This document shows, piece by piece, positions 16,013-23,941 of a DNA stretch of 64,000 nucleotides (its first letter is position 1; every line of letters starts with the position of its first letter). Under the pieces are notes generated by a model. It did no database searches, had not been told where the DNA came from, and saw only the letters and a program-made list of their open reading frames with translations. Source of the DNA: Clostridium_AW malenominatum (lineage in GTDB: Bacteria; Bacillota; Clostridia; Clostridiales; Clostridiaceae); contig NZ_BAAACF010000002.1 in assembly GCF_039521365.1 (NCBI RefSeq), positions 95,438 to 159,437 of the forward strand, read 5' to 3'. Both the position numbers and the translations under genes were made by a program.

Positions 16013-17155
16013 CTATAAATTAATACCGCACTTATTAGTTAATACTGTAGCCGCACATCCAATGACGCCCGCTTCATCTCCAAGAAATGATAGTTGTATG
16101 TTACTATTAAAAGGTGATAGTTTACCTATTCTTTCTTTTAATGGTCTTAGCAGTTGCTCTCCTGCCTTTGAAACTCCTCCCCCTATAATAACGCCTTCTG
16201 GACTTAATACACTTATTATATTACTTATTCCCATACTTAAATAATCTATCATTTCATTTAAAAGTTCTTCAGCTGCTATATCTCCATTTGAGGCATTTTC
16301 AAAAACCTCTTTAGCCGTGATTTGTACCCTCTTTTCAATTGCACTTCCTGAAGCTACACTTTCAAAATATCCATATTGATCTAAAGTAAATTTCTTCATA
16401 TTTAAAGCTTCTTTTGATAAAACCAAATATCCAAATTCTCCTGCTGTATAGTTATTACCTCTATATATTTTATTATTAATCATAATTCCCCCACCAATGC
16501 CGTGACCTATGCTTATAAATACAAAATTCCTATATTCTTTTCCATTCCCCAGCCACTTTTCTCCAAGTAATGCCATGTTTACGTTATTATCTAAAAATAC
16601 ATTAACCCCAAATTCTTTCTCAAAAATATCTCTTATGGGAATTTCATTCCATGCCAGTTCAGGCACAGATATAGCTATTCCGTTTTTTATATCGGTTATC
16701 CCGGGTATCCCAATTCCTATTCCTAAAATTTTTTCCTTTAAGCCAGATTTCTCTATAAGTTCCTTAAGGGAGGTAATTATTTTATCTAAAGTCTGGGTTG
16801 ATTGTTTTACTATAATTAAATTTTTATAAAGTATATTTCCACAAAGGTCACAAATAGCCATTAAACATTTATATGCTCCAATATCCACTGAAACAATATA
16901 ACCAGCTGTTGGATTAAAAGCTAAATTAATAGGCTTTCTTCCACCTTGCTTTGTAGAAAGACCTTCACCTTGTTCTAATATAATATTTTCTTTTAATAAC
17001 TCTTCTACAATGGACGATACCGTAGCTTTGCTAACCCTAGTTATATTAGAAATTTCAGCCCTTGAAATAACTTTTTGCTTTGCTATCAATGATAGTATTG
17101 TTTTTTTATTCATCTCTTTTAATAACTCTGGTATTGCTTTTGTTGCTTTTATCAT
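16013..17155 (-). CDS. ROK-family transcriptional repressor (NagC/XylR type)
   Basis: 380 aa: an N-terminal winged helix (about residues 15-65; SRAEISNITRVSKATVSSIV is the helix-turn-helix) followed by a sugar-kinase-like ROK domain (VSVDIGAYKCLMAICD, GIGIGIPG, SIGHGIGGGI). The usual ROK zinc motif CXCGXXGCXE is missing; the region reads YGYFESVAS instead. It lies inside the catabolic cluster, 16 bp after the CyuA-like gene. XylR-like palindromes at 22498-22524 and 23420-23462 are its likely sites. Confidence 0.87.
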   Translation of the reverse strand: MIKATKAIPELLKEMNKKTILSLIAKQKVISRAEISNITRVSKATVSSIVEELLKENIILEQGEGLSTKQGGRKPINLAFNPTAGYIVSVDIGAYKCLMAICDLCGNILYKNLIIVKQSTQTLDKIITSLKELIEKSGLKEKILGIGIGIPGITDIKNGIAISVPELAWNEIPIRDIFEKEFGVNVFLDNNVNMALLGEKWLGNGKEYRNFVFISIGHGIGGGIMINNKIYRGNNYTAGEFGYLVLSKEALNMKKFTLDQYGYFESVASGSAIEKRVQITAKEVFENASNGDIAAEELLNEMIDYLSMGISNIISVLSPEGVIIGGGVSKAGEQLLRPLKERIGKLSPFNSNIQLSFLGDEAGVIGCAATVLTNKCGINL

Positions 17156-17171
17156 ATTATTTTCCTGCCTT

Positions 17172-18401
17172 CTATACCTTTTTTATTATGTCTAATATAA
17201 TATTATCTACCTGATTCATTCCATTATTATTTATATATCCCATATACGAGAAAGTTTTATTTATATCCTTATGAATTATTCCTCTGCCAGCTTCTATTTT
17301 ATTCCCCTTTAATGCTTCAATTCCACATATAATCCCATTAGAAACGGCTAAACTTGTTTTCATAGCACAACTATCCTTGGCACCATCACATAGTATTCCA
17401 AAGGATGAAGTTATTAATGAATTTATAGCAGCTATTATATCATTATAATCTCCTCCCAGTAGATATACAGTAGCTGCAGCTGACCCTGCGGCACCAGCTA
17501 TAGCAGTGCCACAAACGATAGTAACTCTATTCATTTTACTCTTTATGCAAATAGCTGTTAAAATAGACAATGTTAAGGCCCTACTCCTCACAGTATCATC
17601 CACATTAATAAAATCGCACATACCTGATACAGATAACATGCTAGTAAGACCTAAATTTCCGCTTCCCCATAAACTAAGAACTGGTACCCTTTCTCCTGCC
17701 ATTCTCTTACTGCAAGCTTCATATACATATTTCCTTCCTATTCTAACCAAGGCATCTTCTAATGGGGTATTTTCTATAGCATTTAAATGTTTACCACTAT
17801 CTATAACTTTTTTATTAATACTTTCATAATATAATATACTTTCTTCATTTTCTTTATTTAAGTTTATAGAGTAATTATATATATCTAATAAATCTAATGA
17901 TACGCAGTCATCTAATTTATCTTGCGTTATATTATTTTCAAATGTAAGTTTACCATTTTTATAAACCTGATATATATTATCATAATCATCTTTTAATATA
18001 ACTTTAACCGTTTTTGTTTCTCCAACACAACTAGCTTCTAAGTATAAAGGCTGAACGTCTTCTATATAATCTACGATTATCTTCACCTTATCTATCCAAT
18101 CATCTAGGATTTTTAAAGTTAATTCATCAACATCCTTTAAAACTTCTAATTTATTTTCTGGTTTCTTAATTATAGCTCCTAAAAGAGCTGCATAATGTAT
18201 ACCGCTTTTCTTTAAATAAGGTATACCTACAGAAAGAGCATTTTTGTATAAACTCTTGCTTAATTTCAATTCTATTTCTAGTACCTCTTCTTCTAGCTCT
18301 TTAGCAGCGTAGGCTAAAGCATAGGCCACCGCTCCTGGATCAGTACATCCTAAAGTCATCTTTATTTCTTTTTCAATTATATCCATATATCCTTTTTCCA
18401 T
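17172..18401 (-). CDS. UPF0597/CyuA-family iron-sulfur protein (L-cysteine desulfidase or L-serine dehydratase-like)
   Basis: 409 aa. The N-terminal LGCTDPGAVAYALA (Cys19) and the later cysteines in VCGTAIAGAAGSA, ILCDGAKDSCAMK match the active and 4Fe-4S-ligand cysteines known in archaeal L-cysteine desulfidase, so the cluster can probably form. Family members remove H2S from cysteine or NH3 from serine-like substrates, giving pyruvate. It lies between the amidohydrolase and the ROK repressor, with short gaps on both sides, so its substrate may be a product of this pathway. ATG 18401 has an AGGTG site. Confidence 0.82.
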   Translation of the reverse strand: MEKGYMDIIEKEIKMTLGCTDPGAVAYALAYAAKELEEEVLEIELKLSKSLYKNALSVGIPYLKKSGIHYAALLGAIIKKPENKLEVLKDVDELTLKILDDWIDKVKIIVDYIEDVQPLYLEASCVGETKTVKVILKDDYDNIYQVYKNGKLTFENNITQDKLDDCVSLDLLDIYNYSINLNKENEESILYYESINKKVIDSGKHLNAIENTPLEDALVRIGRKYVYEACSKRMAGERVPVLSLWGSGNLGLTSMLSVSGMCDFINVDDTVRSRALTLSILTAICIKSKMNRVTIVCGTAIAGAAGSAAATVYLLGGDYNDIIAAINSLITSSFGILCDGAKDSCAMKTSLAVSNGIICGIEALKGNKIEAGRGIIHKDINKTFSYMGYINNNGMNQVDNIILDIIKKV

Positions 18402-18416
18402 AATTTCACCTATTCT

Positions 18417-19352
18417 TTATTTAACTAAGTTTAGTAAATTTAATATATTATCTCTAAATATATTTTTGATTTCATCTTTTCCCATACCTAACTCTACGCA
18501 ATCCTTCACTTGGTCATCAAAATATTTTTTCACAAAACCTCTTGGGAACCATTGTGAATCCGTTCCAAATATAATTCTATTAGGTCCTATAGTTTCATAG
18601 AACTTTTTAAACAAATCTCTTACAGTCAAATTATATGGCATCCATCTTGTCCACTGATTACTACCAGAAGTATCTACATATACATTGGGACATACCCAAG
18701 CCAATTGTAATAGAGACTCTGTCTGTCCACATCCAAAATGAGGAATGATAAATGGTATATCTGGATGTGATCTTATTACATCATGAAGCACCATGGGATT
18801 TATATTATAATCATTGGCTATGCCACCTGCCCCTCCCAATATTCCAAAGTGTATAAGTATTGGTATCCTATGTTTTTCAGCTTTATTCCATAATGGTTCT
18901 AAAGATTCATCGTCTAACTTTCCATGAAGTCCTGGGGCTAAAATCTTATATCCCTTTAAACCTTCTTCAGTAATTGCTCTTTCTAATATCTCAGGAGAAT
19001 TTTTTATAAAAGGGTTATGATGAGCATATCCTACAAATTTATCAGGATATTGCTTCACTATACCACTTAAGGTTTCATTCCCTCCTCCTGTGAGAAAAAT
19101 CATTTTTTCTATATTATTCTTCTCCATTTCATCAATCCATAATTTTGCAGTATCCTCTATCTTATCTAAAGTTGGTAATGGTTCTGGAAAACCCCAAGCT
19201 TCTCTCCATTTTTCACTTTGATATTTATTCATTTGTTGTATTCTCTTGTATTTTTCTTCCCCATACTTTTCTATATAGTCCTCTCTTATAGTGGTTATCT
19301 CATAGCCCTTTACATCAAAATGAACATGCGAGTCAACTATCTTAAAGTTCAT
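18417..19352 (-). CDS. TIM-barrel amidohydrolase (amidohydrolase_2 type)
   Basis: 311 aa. Metal-binding pattern: N-terminal VDSHVHFD (HxH), Lys/His stretch LIHFGILGG (about residue 170), PHFGCGQ (about 207) and GTDSQWFPRG (late Asp). The family includes lactonases, decarboxylases and hydrolases. The start is ATG 19352 with GGAGG; an in-frame TTG two codons upstream is less well placed. It follows the second permease by 15 bp. The reaction is unknown. Confidence 0.8.
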   Translation of the reverse strand: MNFKIVDSHVHFDVKGYEITTIREDYIEKYGEEKYKRIQQMNKYQSEKWREAWGFPEPLPTLDKIEDTAKLWIDEMEKNNIEKMIFLTGGGNETLSGIVKQYPDKFVGYAHHNPFIKNSPEILERAITEEGLKGYKILAPGLHGKLDDESLEPLWNKAEKHRIPILIHFGILGGAGGIANDYNINPMVLHDVIRSHPDIPFIIPHFGCGQTESLLQLAWVCPNVYVDTSGSNQWTRWMPYNLTVRDLFKKFYETIGPNRIIFGTDSQWFPRGFVKKYFDDQVKDCVELGMGKDEIKNIFRDNILNLLNLVK

Positions 19353-19367
19353 TTGCAATCCTCCTAA

Positions 19368-20183
19368 CTAACCTTTTAATCCTGTTAAATGTATTCCATC
19401 TATAATTCTCTTTTGGAATATAAAGAATACAATTAATATAGGTATTGTAGCTATTGTGGCTCCTGCCATAACTAAATTCCACTGATTATAAGCTTCTCCT
19501 GAAAAAAGTGCGAGTCCCACAGGTAGTGTGTATATATCTGGACTATCCACAGCAATTACAGGCCATAAAAATGCATTCCAGTTACCTAGAAAAGTGAATA
19601 TTGCCAAAGCAGAGATAGCTGGCTTTACTAAAGGTACTGCTGCTCTCCAAAATATGCCGAACTCCGATAATCCATCTATTCTTGCTGCTTCAAGAAGGTC
19701 GTTTGGTACTCCCTCAAAGAATTGTTTCATTAAAAATATCCCAAAGGCTGAGGATAGCCCAGGAAATAATAAAGACCAGTAGCTATTAAACCATCCAAGT
19801 TCATTCACCATCATATACCATGGTATAATAAGCATTTCCGTTGGTACCATTAATGTAGATAATATTATTAAAAACAAGGCGTTCTTTCCTTTAAATTCAA
19901 GTTTAGCAAAAGCATATCCTACTAAGGTATCAAAGAATAGTACTGAAATTGTTGTAATAGAAGCTATAATGAAACTATTTTTAAACCAGGTTAAAAACTT
20001 AGTATTTTCTATTACATATTTATAAGCCTCAAGAGTAGTTCTTTTAGGTATGAGTGAGATATTGTATATATCAACTCCACTTTTCAAAGAAGTACTAAAC
20101 ATCCATAGAAATGGAAACACCATAGCTATTCCACCAATACAGAGGAATATTATAGTTGTAATTGGAATCCTTCTCTTATTCAT
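19368..20183 (-). CDS. carbohydrate ABC transporter permease (MalG/UgpE type)
   Basis: 271 aa, six predicted membrane helices. The EAA motif EAARIDGLSEFGIFWRAAVP (about residues 166-185) contacts the ATPase, and the C-terminal end DGIHLTGLKG is typical of the MalG subgroup. It is 14 bp downstream of the partner permease. Together with the binding protein it forms a CUT1-type importer. No ATPase gene is in the cluster, so an MsmX-like shared ATPase is expected elsewhere. Confidence 0.93.
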   Translation of the reverse strand: MNKRRIPITTIIFLCIGGIAMVFPFLWMFSTSLKSGVDIYNISLIPKRTTLEAYKYVIENTKFLTWFKNSFIIASITTISVLFFDTLVGYAFAKLEFKGKNALFLIILSTLMVPTEMLIIPWYMMVNELGWFNSYWSLLFPGLSSAFGIFLMKQFFEGVPNDLLEAARIDGLSEFGIFWRAAVPLVKPAISALAIFTFLGNWNAFLWPVIAVDSPDIYTLPVGLALFSGEAYNQWNLVMAGATIATIPILIVFFIFQKRIIDGIHLTGLKG

Positions 20184-20197
20184 ATATTTACCTCCTT

Positions 20198-21097
20198 CTA
20201 GTACTCAATTTTCTTTGTTAGGAATTTTAACTGAATAATAGTTATGAGTATTATTATTATAAATAATATTACAGTTGCTGCACTAGCAAGTCCCATTTTA
20301 TAATTGGTAAAGGCAAGCTGATATATATATAGAACCAAACTCAAAGTAGAATTTACTGGCCCTCCTGGATTCCCTTGCCCTCCTCCAGTTATATTGAATA
20401 CCTGGGTAAATACCTGTAGTGTTTGAATGGTACCCATTACAACTAAATATATTACAGTAGAATTTAAAAGAGGAAGGGTAATTTTCCAAAACTGGGTCCA
20501 ATGACTTGCACCATCAATACTAGAAGCTTCATAGAAAGTTTGGGGAATTTGTTTAAGTCCAGCGATGAAGATTATCGTATTAAAGCCTATACTCTGCCAA
20601 ATTACATTTGCAATTATAACGTAAATTGCTTGCTGAGTACTATCTAGGAAGGGCTGAGCAATTCCTCCAAAGGAAATTATAAGCTTATTTATAACTCCGC
20701 CCTGTTTCATAAACATCCATCTCCATACCCAAGCAACGGCAACAGTAGAAGTTACGTAAGGTAGAAAGTATATAGTTCTAAATATACTAGCTCCTTTAGT
20801 AAGTTTGTTGATTAAAAGAGCAATGCTTAAACTTATTGCAAGTTGAATAGGAACTCCTACAAATACATACTTAACTGTATTTGACATTGCCTTTATAAAT
20901 ATCTTATCTTTAAATAAGATTTTAAAATTATCTAAAAATACAAAGGGTCTTTCTTGAGATAACATATCCCATTGATGTAGGCTTATGTTAAAAGCAAATA
21001 GTGTTGGTGCTATTCTTATTAATATAAAAAATAGCAATGGAAGTGAAATAAAAATATAAGCCCACATGGCTTGTCTGCCCTTTACAGTTAATTTCAT
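20198..21097 (-). CDS. carbohydrate ABC transporter permease (MalF/UgpA type)
   Basis: 299 aa with six predicted helices and the EAA motif EASSIDGASHWTQFWKITLP. ATG 21097 (MKLTVKGRQAM) is preceded by AAGGAGG with 8-nt spacing; a longer in-frame start at 21127 would sit inside a strong hairpin. It is separated from the binding-protein gene by that hairpin, which may set lower permease expression. Confidence 0.93.
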   Translation of the reverse strand: MKLTVKGRQAMWAYIFISLPLLFFILIRIAPTLFAFNISLHQWDMLSQERPFVFLDNFKILFKDKIFIKAMSNTVKYVFVGVPIQLAISLSIALLINKLTKGASIFRTIYFLPYVTSTVAVAWVWRWMFMKQGGVINKLIISFGGIAQPFLDSTQQAIYVIIANVIWQSIGFNTIIFIAGLKQIPQTFYEASSIDGASHWTQFWKITLPLLNSTVIYLVVMGTIQTLQVFTQVFNITGGGQGNPGGPVNSTLSLVLYIYQLAFTNYKMGLASAATVILFIIIILITIIQLKFLTKKIEY

Positions 21098-21114
21098 ACC
21101 GTCATCCTCCTTGT

Positions 21115-21148
21115 ATATAAACCCCATGTATTCACATGGGGTTTATAT
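21115..21148 (-). promoter_or_regulatory. intercistronic stem-loop between binding protein and permease genes
   Basis: A perfect 15-bp stem, ATATAAACCCCATGT with its complement, has a 4-nt loop and no U tract. It lies 6 bp after the binding-protein stop. It probably protects the 3' end of the upstream message or tunes stoichiometry; it is not a full terminator. Confidence 0.75.
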
Positions 21149-21154
21149 ATATTA

Positions 21155-22456
21155 TTATTTCCAATATTCATCAAGTATCTTTTGAACTTGAACTACGGCA
21201 TCATCTAAGGCTTTCTTAGGATCTTGATTATTTAATAAAACTTGATCTATAGCATCGATTAAAGCTTTTCTATCCGCACCTTCATCAACATAGAAATAAG
21301 ATTCTGCTACTGGTAACTGTTTAATAAATACTTCTAAGTTAGGAACTTTTAACATTTCTGGGTCATTTACTAATGATACTCTAGCACCAATTTCTCCAGT
21401 TTCCTTTGTCCACTCTTTCATAACCTCTGCTGATGTCAAGTATTGAAGAAATTTAACTGAAGCTTCTAGTTTTGCACCTTGAGCATTTCTAGTTATACCA
21501 TTTGTCCAGAAAGAACCAAAGGATATTTGTTTTCCATTATGCTCTGGAAGTGGAGCTACTCCATAATTTAAATTTGGCGCCTGTTTAGCTATACCACTTA
21601 AACGATAAGAACCATCTATGTGTAATGCAGCTTTTCCATTTATAAATGCTGTAGAGTCATCTGTGAAGAAGTTGTTTTCTCCAACCTTTTCTTTTCTTAC
21701 TAAATCTACTAAAAATTCAAAAGCTTTATATCCATTTTCTGAAGCATTCCACAAAACTTTTTTATTATCGTCACTTATAGGTTGTTGTCCAAATTGAGTA
21801 AGTAATATTGGTCTAAACCAGCTATGAAGTTGTCCTGTTGGTTGGAATGTCAATCCTTCTATTTCAAGATTTCCATCTTTTCTTAATGTACATTTCTTCG
21901 CCATTTCCACCAATTCCTTTAAATCCTTTGGTGGGGTTTCTGGGTCTAAACCATTTGCTTTAAATATATCTTTATTCCAAAAGAGGGCCATGGTTCTTAC
22001 GGCAGTTGGTACTGCATAATATTTGCCATCCAGTTTATTAACCTTTACCATTGGAGCAAATTCTTTTTCAATCATGTCTGCTGGAAAGTCTTTTTCAGGA
22101 AGTTGTTGTAGTGCATTTGCCTTTACAAACTTAGGAAGCCAACCATAATATAAATTTATTATATCTGGTCCTGTTCCAGTAGATACTGCTGCTGTAACTT
22201 TTTGCTGATACGCATCGTAAGGAAAGTGTTTTTGAACTACCTTAATATTAGGATTTTTATTTTGGAAATCCTCAATCAATTTATCCATTAGCTTAACTTT
22301 AGGTTCATAGAAATACTGCCAGTATTCGATAGTAACTTGCTCATTTTCTTTTTTAGGGTTGTTGGCCTCTTTGCTCTTAGAGTTACTGCATCCAGTAAAT
22401 GCTAATGAAACTGTCATTATCCCAGTTAGAAGAATTGATAATACTTTTTTATTCAT
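21155..22456 (-). CDS. carbohydrate ABC transporter substrate-binding lipoprotein (family 1)
   Basis: 433 aa. Signal peptide with lipobox SLAFTGCSN (Cys about residue 23), then EYWQYFYEPKVKLMDKLIEDF, and later the family-1 segment FINGKAALHIDGSY (about residue 270) and WTKETGEIGAR. This is a UgpB/MalE-like extracytoplasmic sugar-binding protein. It has its own promoter overlapped by a ROK-like operator (22487-22524). The ligand cannot be read. Confidence 0.93.
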   Translation of the reverse strand: MNKKVLSILLTGIMTVSLAFTGCSNSKSKEANNPKKENEQVTIEYWQYFYEPKVKLMDKLIEDFQNKNPNIKVVQKHFPYDAYQQKVTAAVSTGTGPDIINLYYGWLPKFVKANALQQLPEKDFPADMIEKEFAPMVKVNKLDGKYYAVPTAVRTMALFWNKDIFKANGLDPETPPKDLKELVEMAKKCTLRKDGNLEIEGLTFQPTGQLHSWFRPILLTQFGQQPISDDNKKVLWNASENGYKAFEFLVDLVRKEKVGENNFFTDDSTAFINGKAALHIDGSYRLSGIAKQAPNLNYGVAPLPEHNGKQISFGSFWTNGITRNAQGAKLEASVKFLQYLTSAEVMKEWTKETGEIGARVSLVNDPEMLKVPNLEVFIKQLPVAESYFYVDEGADRKALIDAIDQVLLNNQDPKKALDDAVVQVQKILDEYWK

Positions 22457-22486
22457 TTTTTACCTCCTAAAATTATATAATAAATT

Positions 22487-22524
22487 ATTATAGACCTGTT
22501 AGTTTGTTAAGTTAACTTACTAAC
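22487..22524 (-). promoter_or_regulatory. promoter and ROK/XylR-like operator before the sugar-binding protein
   Basis: Minus-strand TTAACT (22510-22515), 17-bp spacer, TATAAT (22487-22492). Around the -35 lies a 27-bp palindromic region (22498-22524) with half-sites GTTAGTTTGTTAA and GTTAACTTACTAAC, close to the XylR pattern TTAGTTTGTT...AACAAACTAA. It overlaps the stop codon of the ROK kinase gene. Confidence 0.75.
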
Positions 22525-23407
22525 TTTGTAAAAAAACTAATTGAGCGCTTCCCATAGCTCCGCCATATTGTCCAGTTTTACTAAGTTCTATTGATGTACT
22601 AAATGGAATAAGTTTATTTACATTTTTGCTAACCTGATATATAAACTCTTCTCCTTCGTTTGCCATTCCTCCTCCTATAACAATTTTTCCAGGATTTATA
22701 ATGCAGCTTATAGCTCCTATGCCTAATCCTAAATAATTATATATCTCTTCTACCACCTCTAAGGCTACTTTCTCTCCTTTCCTTGCCCTTTCAAATATTT
22801 CCTTGCATCCTAAAGTTCTTCCTGTCTTTAACTTATACTTTATTCCTACCGAACTAGCCGAAGCATTACTCTCAAAATACCCAAAATCCTCCGTTGAATA
22901 TTGCCGGTTATAAGCATCTAGTCCTAATGGTAAATATCCAACTTCACCTGATTCAAAGGTATTCCCCCTATAAATACTGTTGTTTATATAAATGCCACAT
23001 CCTATTCCTGTACCTATAGTTATCATAACGAAATCTTTAAAATTCTTTGTACACCCAAAATACTTCTCTGCAATGGTCCATGAATTAACATCATTTTCAA
23101 TGATAGTTTTTATTTTAAATTTATTTTCTATATGCTTTTTTAAATATACATCTTTCCATGATAATGCTGGACATACAATTACTTTTCCTTCTTCATTATC
23201 TACAATTCCAGGTACTCCGATTCCAATACCTTCTATTTCATTGCCACAATAATCTAGTAATTCTTGAATAATTCCCTCAATATTTTTCATGTAATCCTTT
23301 TCATGATAATTGCTTTTTCTCTCATAACTACTTAGTATATTTCCATCATTATCTATTACCACCCCCTTAATATTAGTTCCTCCAATATCAAGCCCAACGC
23401 TTCTCAA
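22520..23407 (-). CDS. ROK-family sugar kinase
   Basis: 295 aa, ROK domain without a DNA-binding N terminus. Phosphate-binding VGLDIGGTNIKGVVID, GIGIGVPG and TIGTGIGCGIYI are seen. The zinc motif CXCGXXGCXE is replaced by FGYFESNAS, as in the ROK repressor of this cluster. It probably phosphorylates the imported sugar moiety. The start is TTG 23407 with TTAGGAGG at 7-nt spacing. It is the first gene of the catabolic cluster. Confidence 0.86.
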   Translation of the reverse strand: MRSVGLDIGGTNIKGVVIDNDGNILSSYERKSNYHEKDYMKNIEGIIQELLDYCGNEIEGIGIGVPGIVDNEEGKVIVCPALSWKDVYLKKHIENKFKIKTIIENDVNSWTIAEKYFGCTKNFKDFVMITIGTGIGCGIYINNSIYRGNTFESGEVGYLPLGLDAYNRQYSTEDFGYFESNASASSVGIKYKLKTGRTLGCKEIFERARKGEKVALEVVEEIYNYLGLGIGAISCIINPGKIVIGGGMANEGEEFIYQVSKNVNKLIPFSTSIELSKTGQYGGAMGSAQLVFLQS

Positions 23408-23419
23408 GTTTTTACCTCC

Positions 23420-23462
23420 TAATTAGTTAGTTTACATTGTGAACTATCTCTCTAACTAATTA
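23420..23462 (-). promoter_or_regulatory. nested palindromes upstream of the ROK kinase (operator candidate)
   Basis: Outer 11-bp inverted repeat TAATTAGTTAG (23420-23430) / CTAACTAATTA (23452-23462). The inner near-palindrome TAGTTTAC-att-GTGAACTA (23428-23446) has one mismatch. The TTAGT/ACTAA half-sites match those at 22498-22524. A TATAAT lies at its upstream edge, but I see no convincing -35. Confidence 0.65.
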
Positions 23463-23555
23463 TATTCGTCAGATTTCAAAAAATTCCTTCTATTGTTTTT
23501 AAAATATTTAAACTTTTCAAAAAATATAGAAGGGAAATTTGTATTTTAATTTCAA

Positions 23556-23595
23556 TAAAAAAGAGGCTTATAGAATATTCTATAAACCTCTCTTT
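23556..23595 (-). terminator. terminator of the DUF1858 gene
   Basis: On the minus strand AGAGG-TTTATAGAATATTCTATAA-CCTCT forms a long stem (one mismatch) followed by T6. It isolates the small gene from the catabolic cluster promoter. Confidence 0.82.
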
Positions 23596-23597
23596 TA

Positions 23598-23792
23598 TTA
23601 TTTATTTAATGCTTCTAATAACTTAGCTAAGTCAAGTCCGTGAACCATTGCCGCTTGTTCAATAGTTTCCCCTTGAGCTGATGGGCAGAATACACAACCC
23701 ATTCCGAAGCTAGCTAAAACTTCTGCTGCTTCTGGCTTTATTCTCATAGCTTCACCTATAGTCATATCTTTATTTATTTGCATAATTTTCAA
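23598..23792 (-). CDS. DUF1858 domain protein
   Basis: 64 aa. It matches the small DUF1858 module (also found at the N terminus of ScdA-type and hybrid-cluster-associated proteins): ITKDMTIGEA-like start (NKDMTIGEAMRIKPEAAEVL), then GMGCVFCPSAQGETIEQAA with a CXXC pair. A redox or metal role is likely but unproven. It is monocistronic, with a 13-bp inverted repeat (23813-23857) in its upstream region. Confidence 0.82.
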   Translation of the reverse strand: MKIMQINKDMTIGEAMRIKPEAAEVLASFGMGCVFCPSAQGETIEQAAMVHGLDLAKLLEALNK

Positions 23793-23812
23793 CCTCTCCT
23801 TTGGTTAATATT

Positions 23813-23857
23813 TATAGTTAATAAACTGTATTGATTTAGTATACTTTATTAACTATA
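23813..23857. repeat. 13-bp inverted repeat upstream of the DUF1858 gene
   Basis: TATAGTTAATAAA (23813-23825) and TTTATTAACTATA (23845-23857) are perfect inverted copies 19 bp apart. They flank a minus-strand TATACT that could be a -10 box. Candidate operator for an unknown regulator. Confidence 0.55.
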
Positions 23858-23941
23858 TTATAATTTAAAATTTATTATGTTTCAAGTATATCTTTATTAT
23901 CTACTCTATTCAATATACAATACCTATAAAATCAACTTTTT

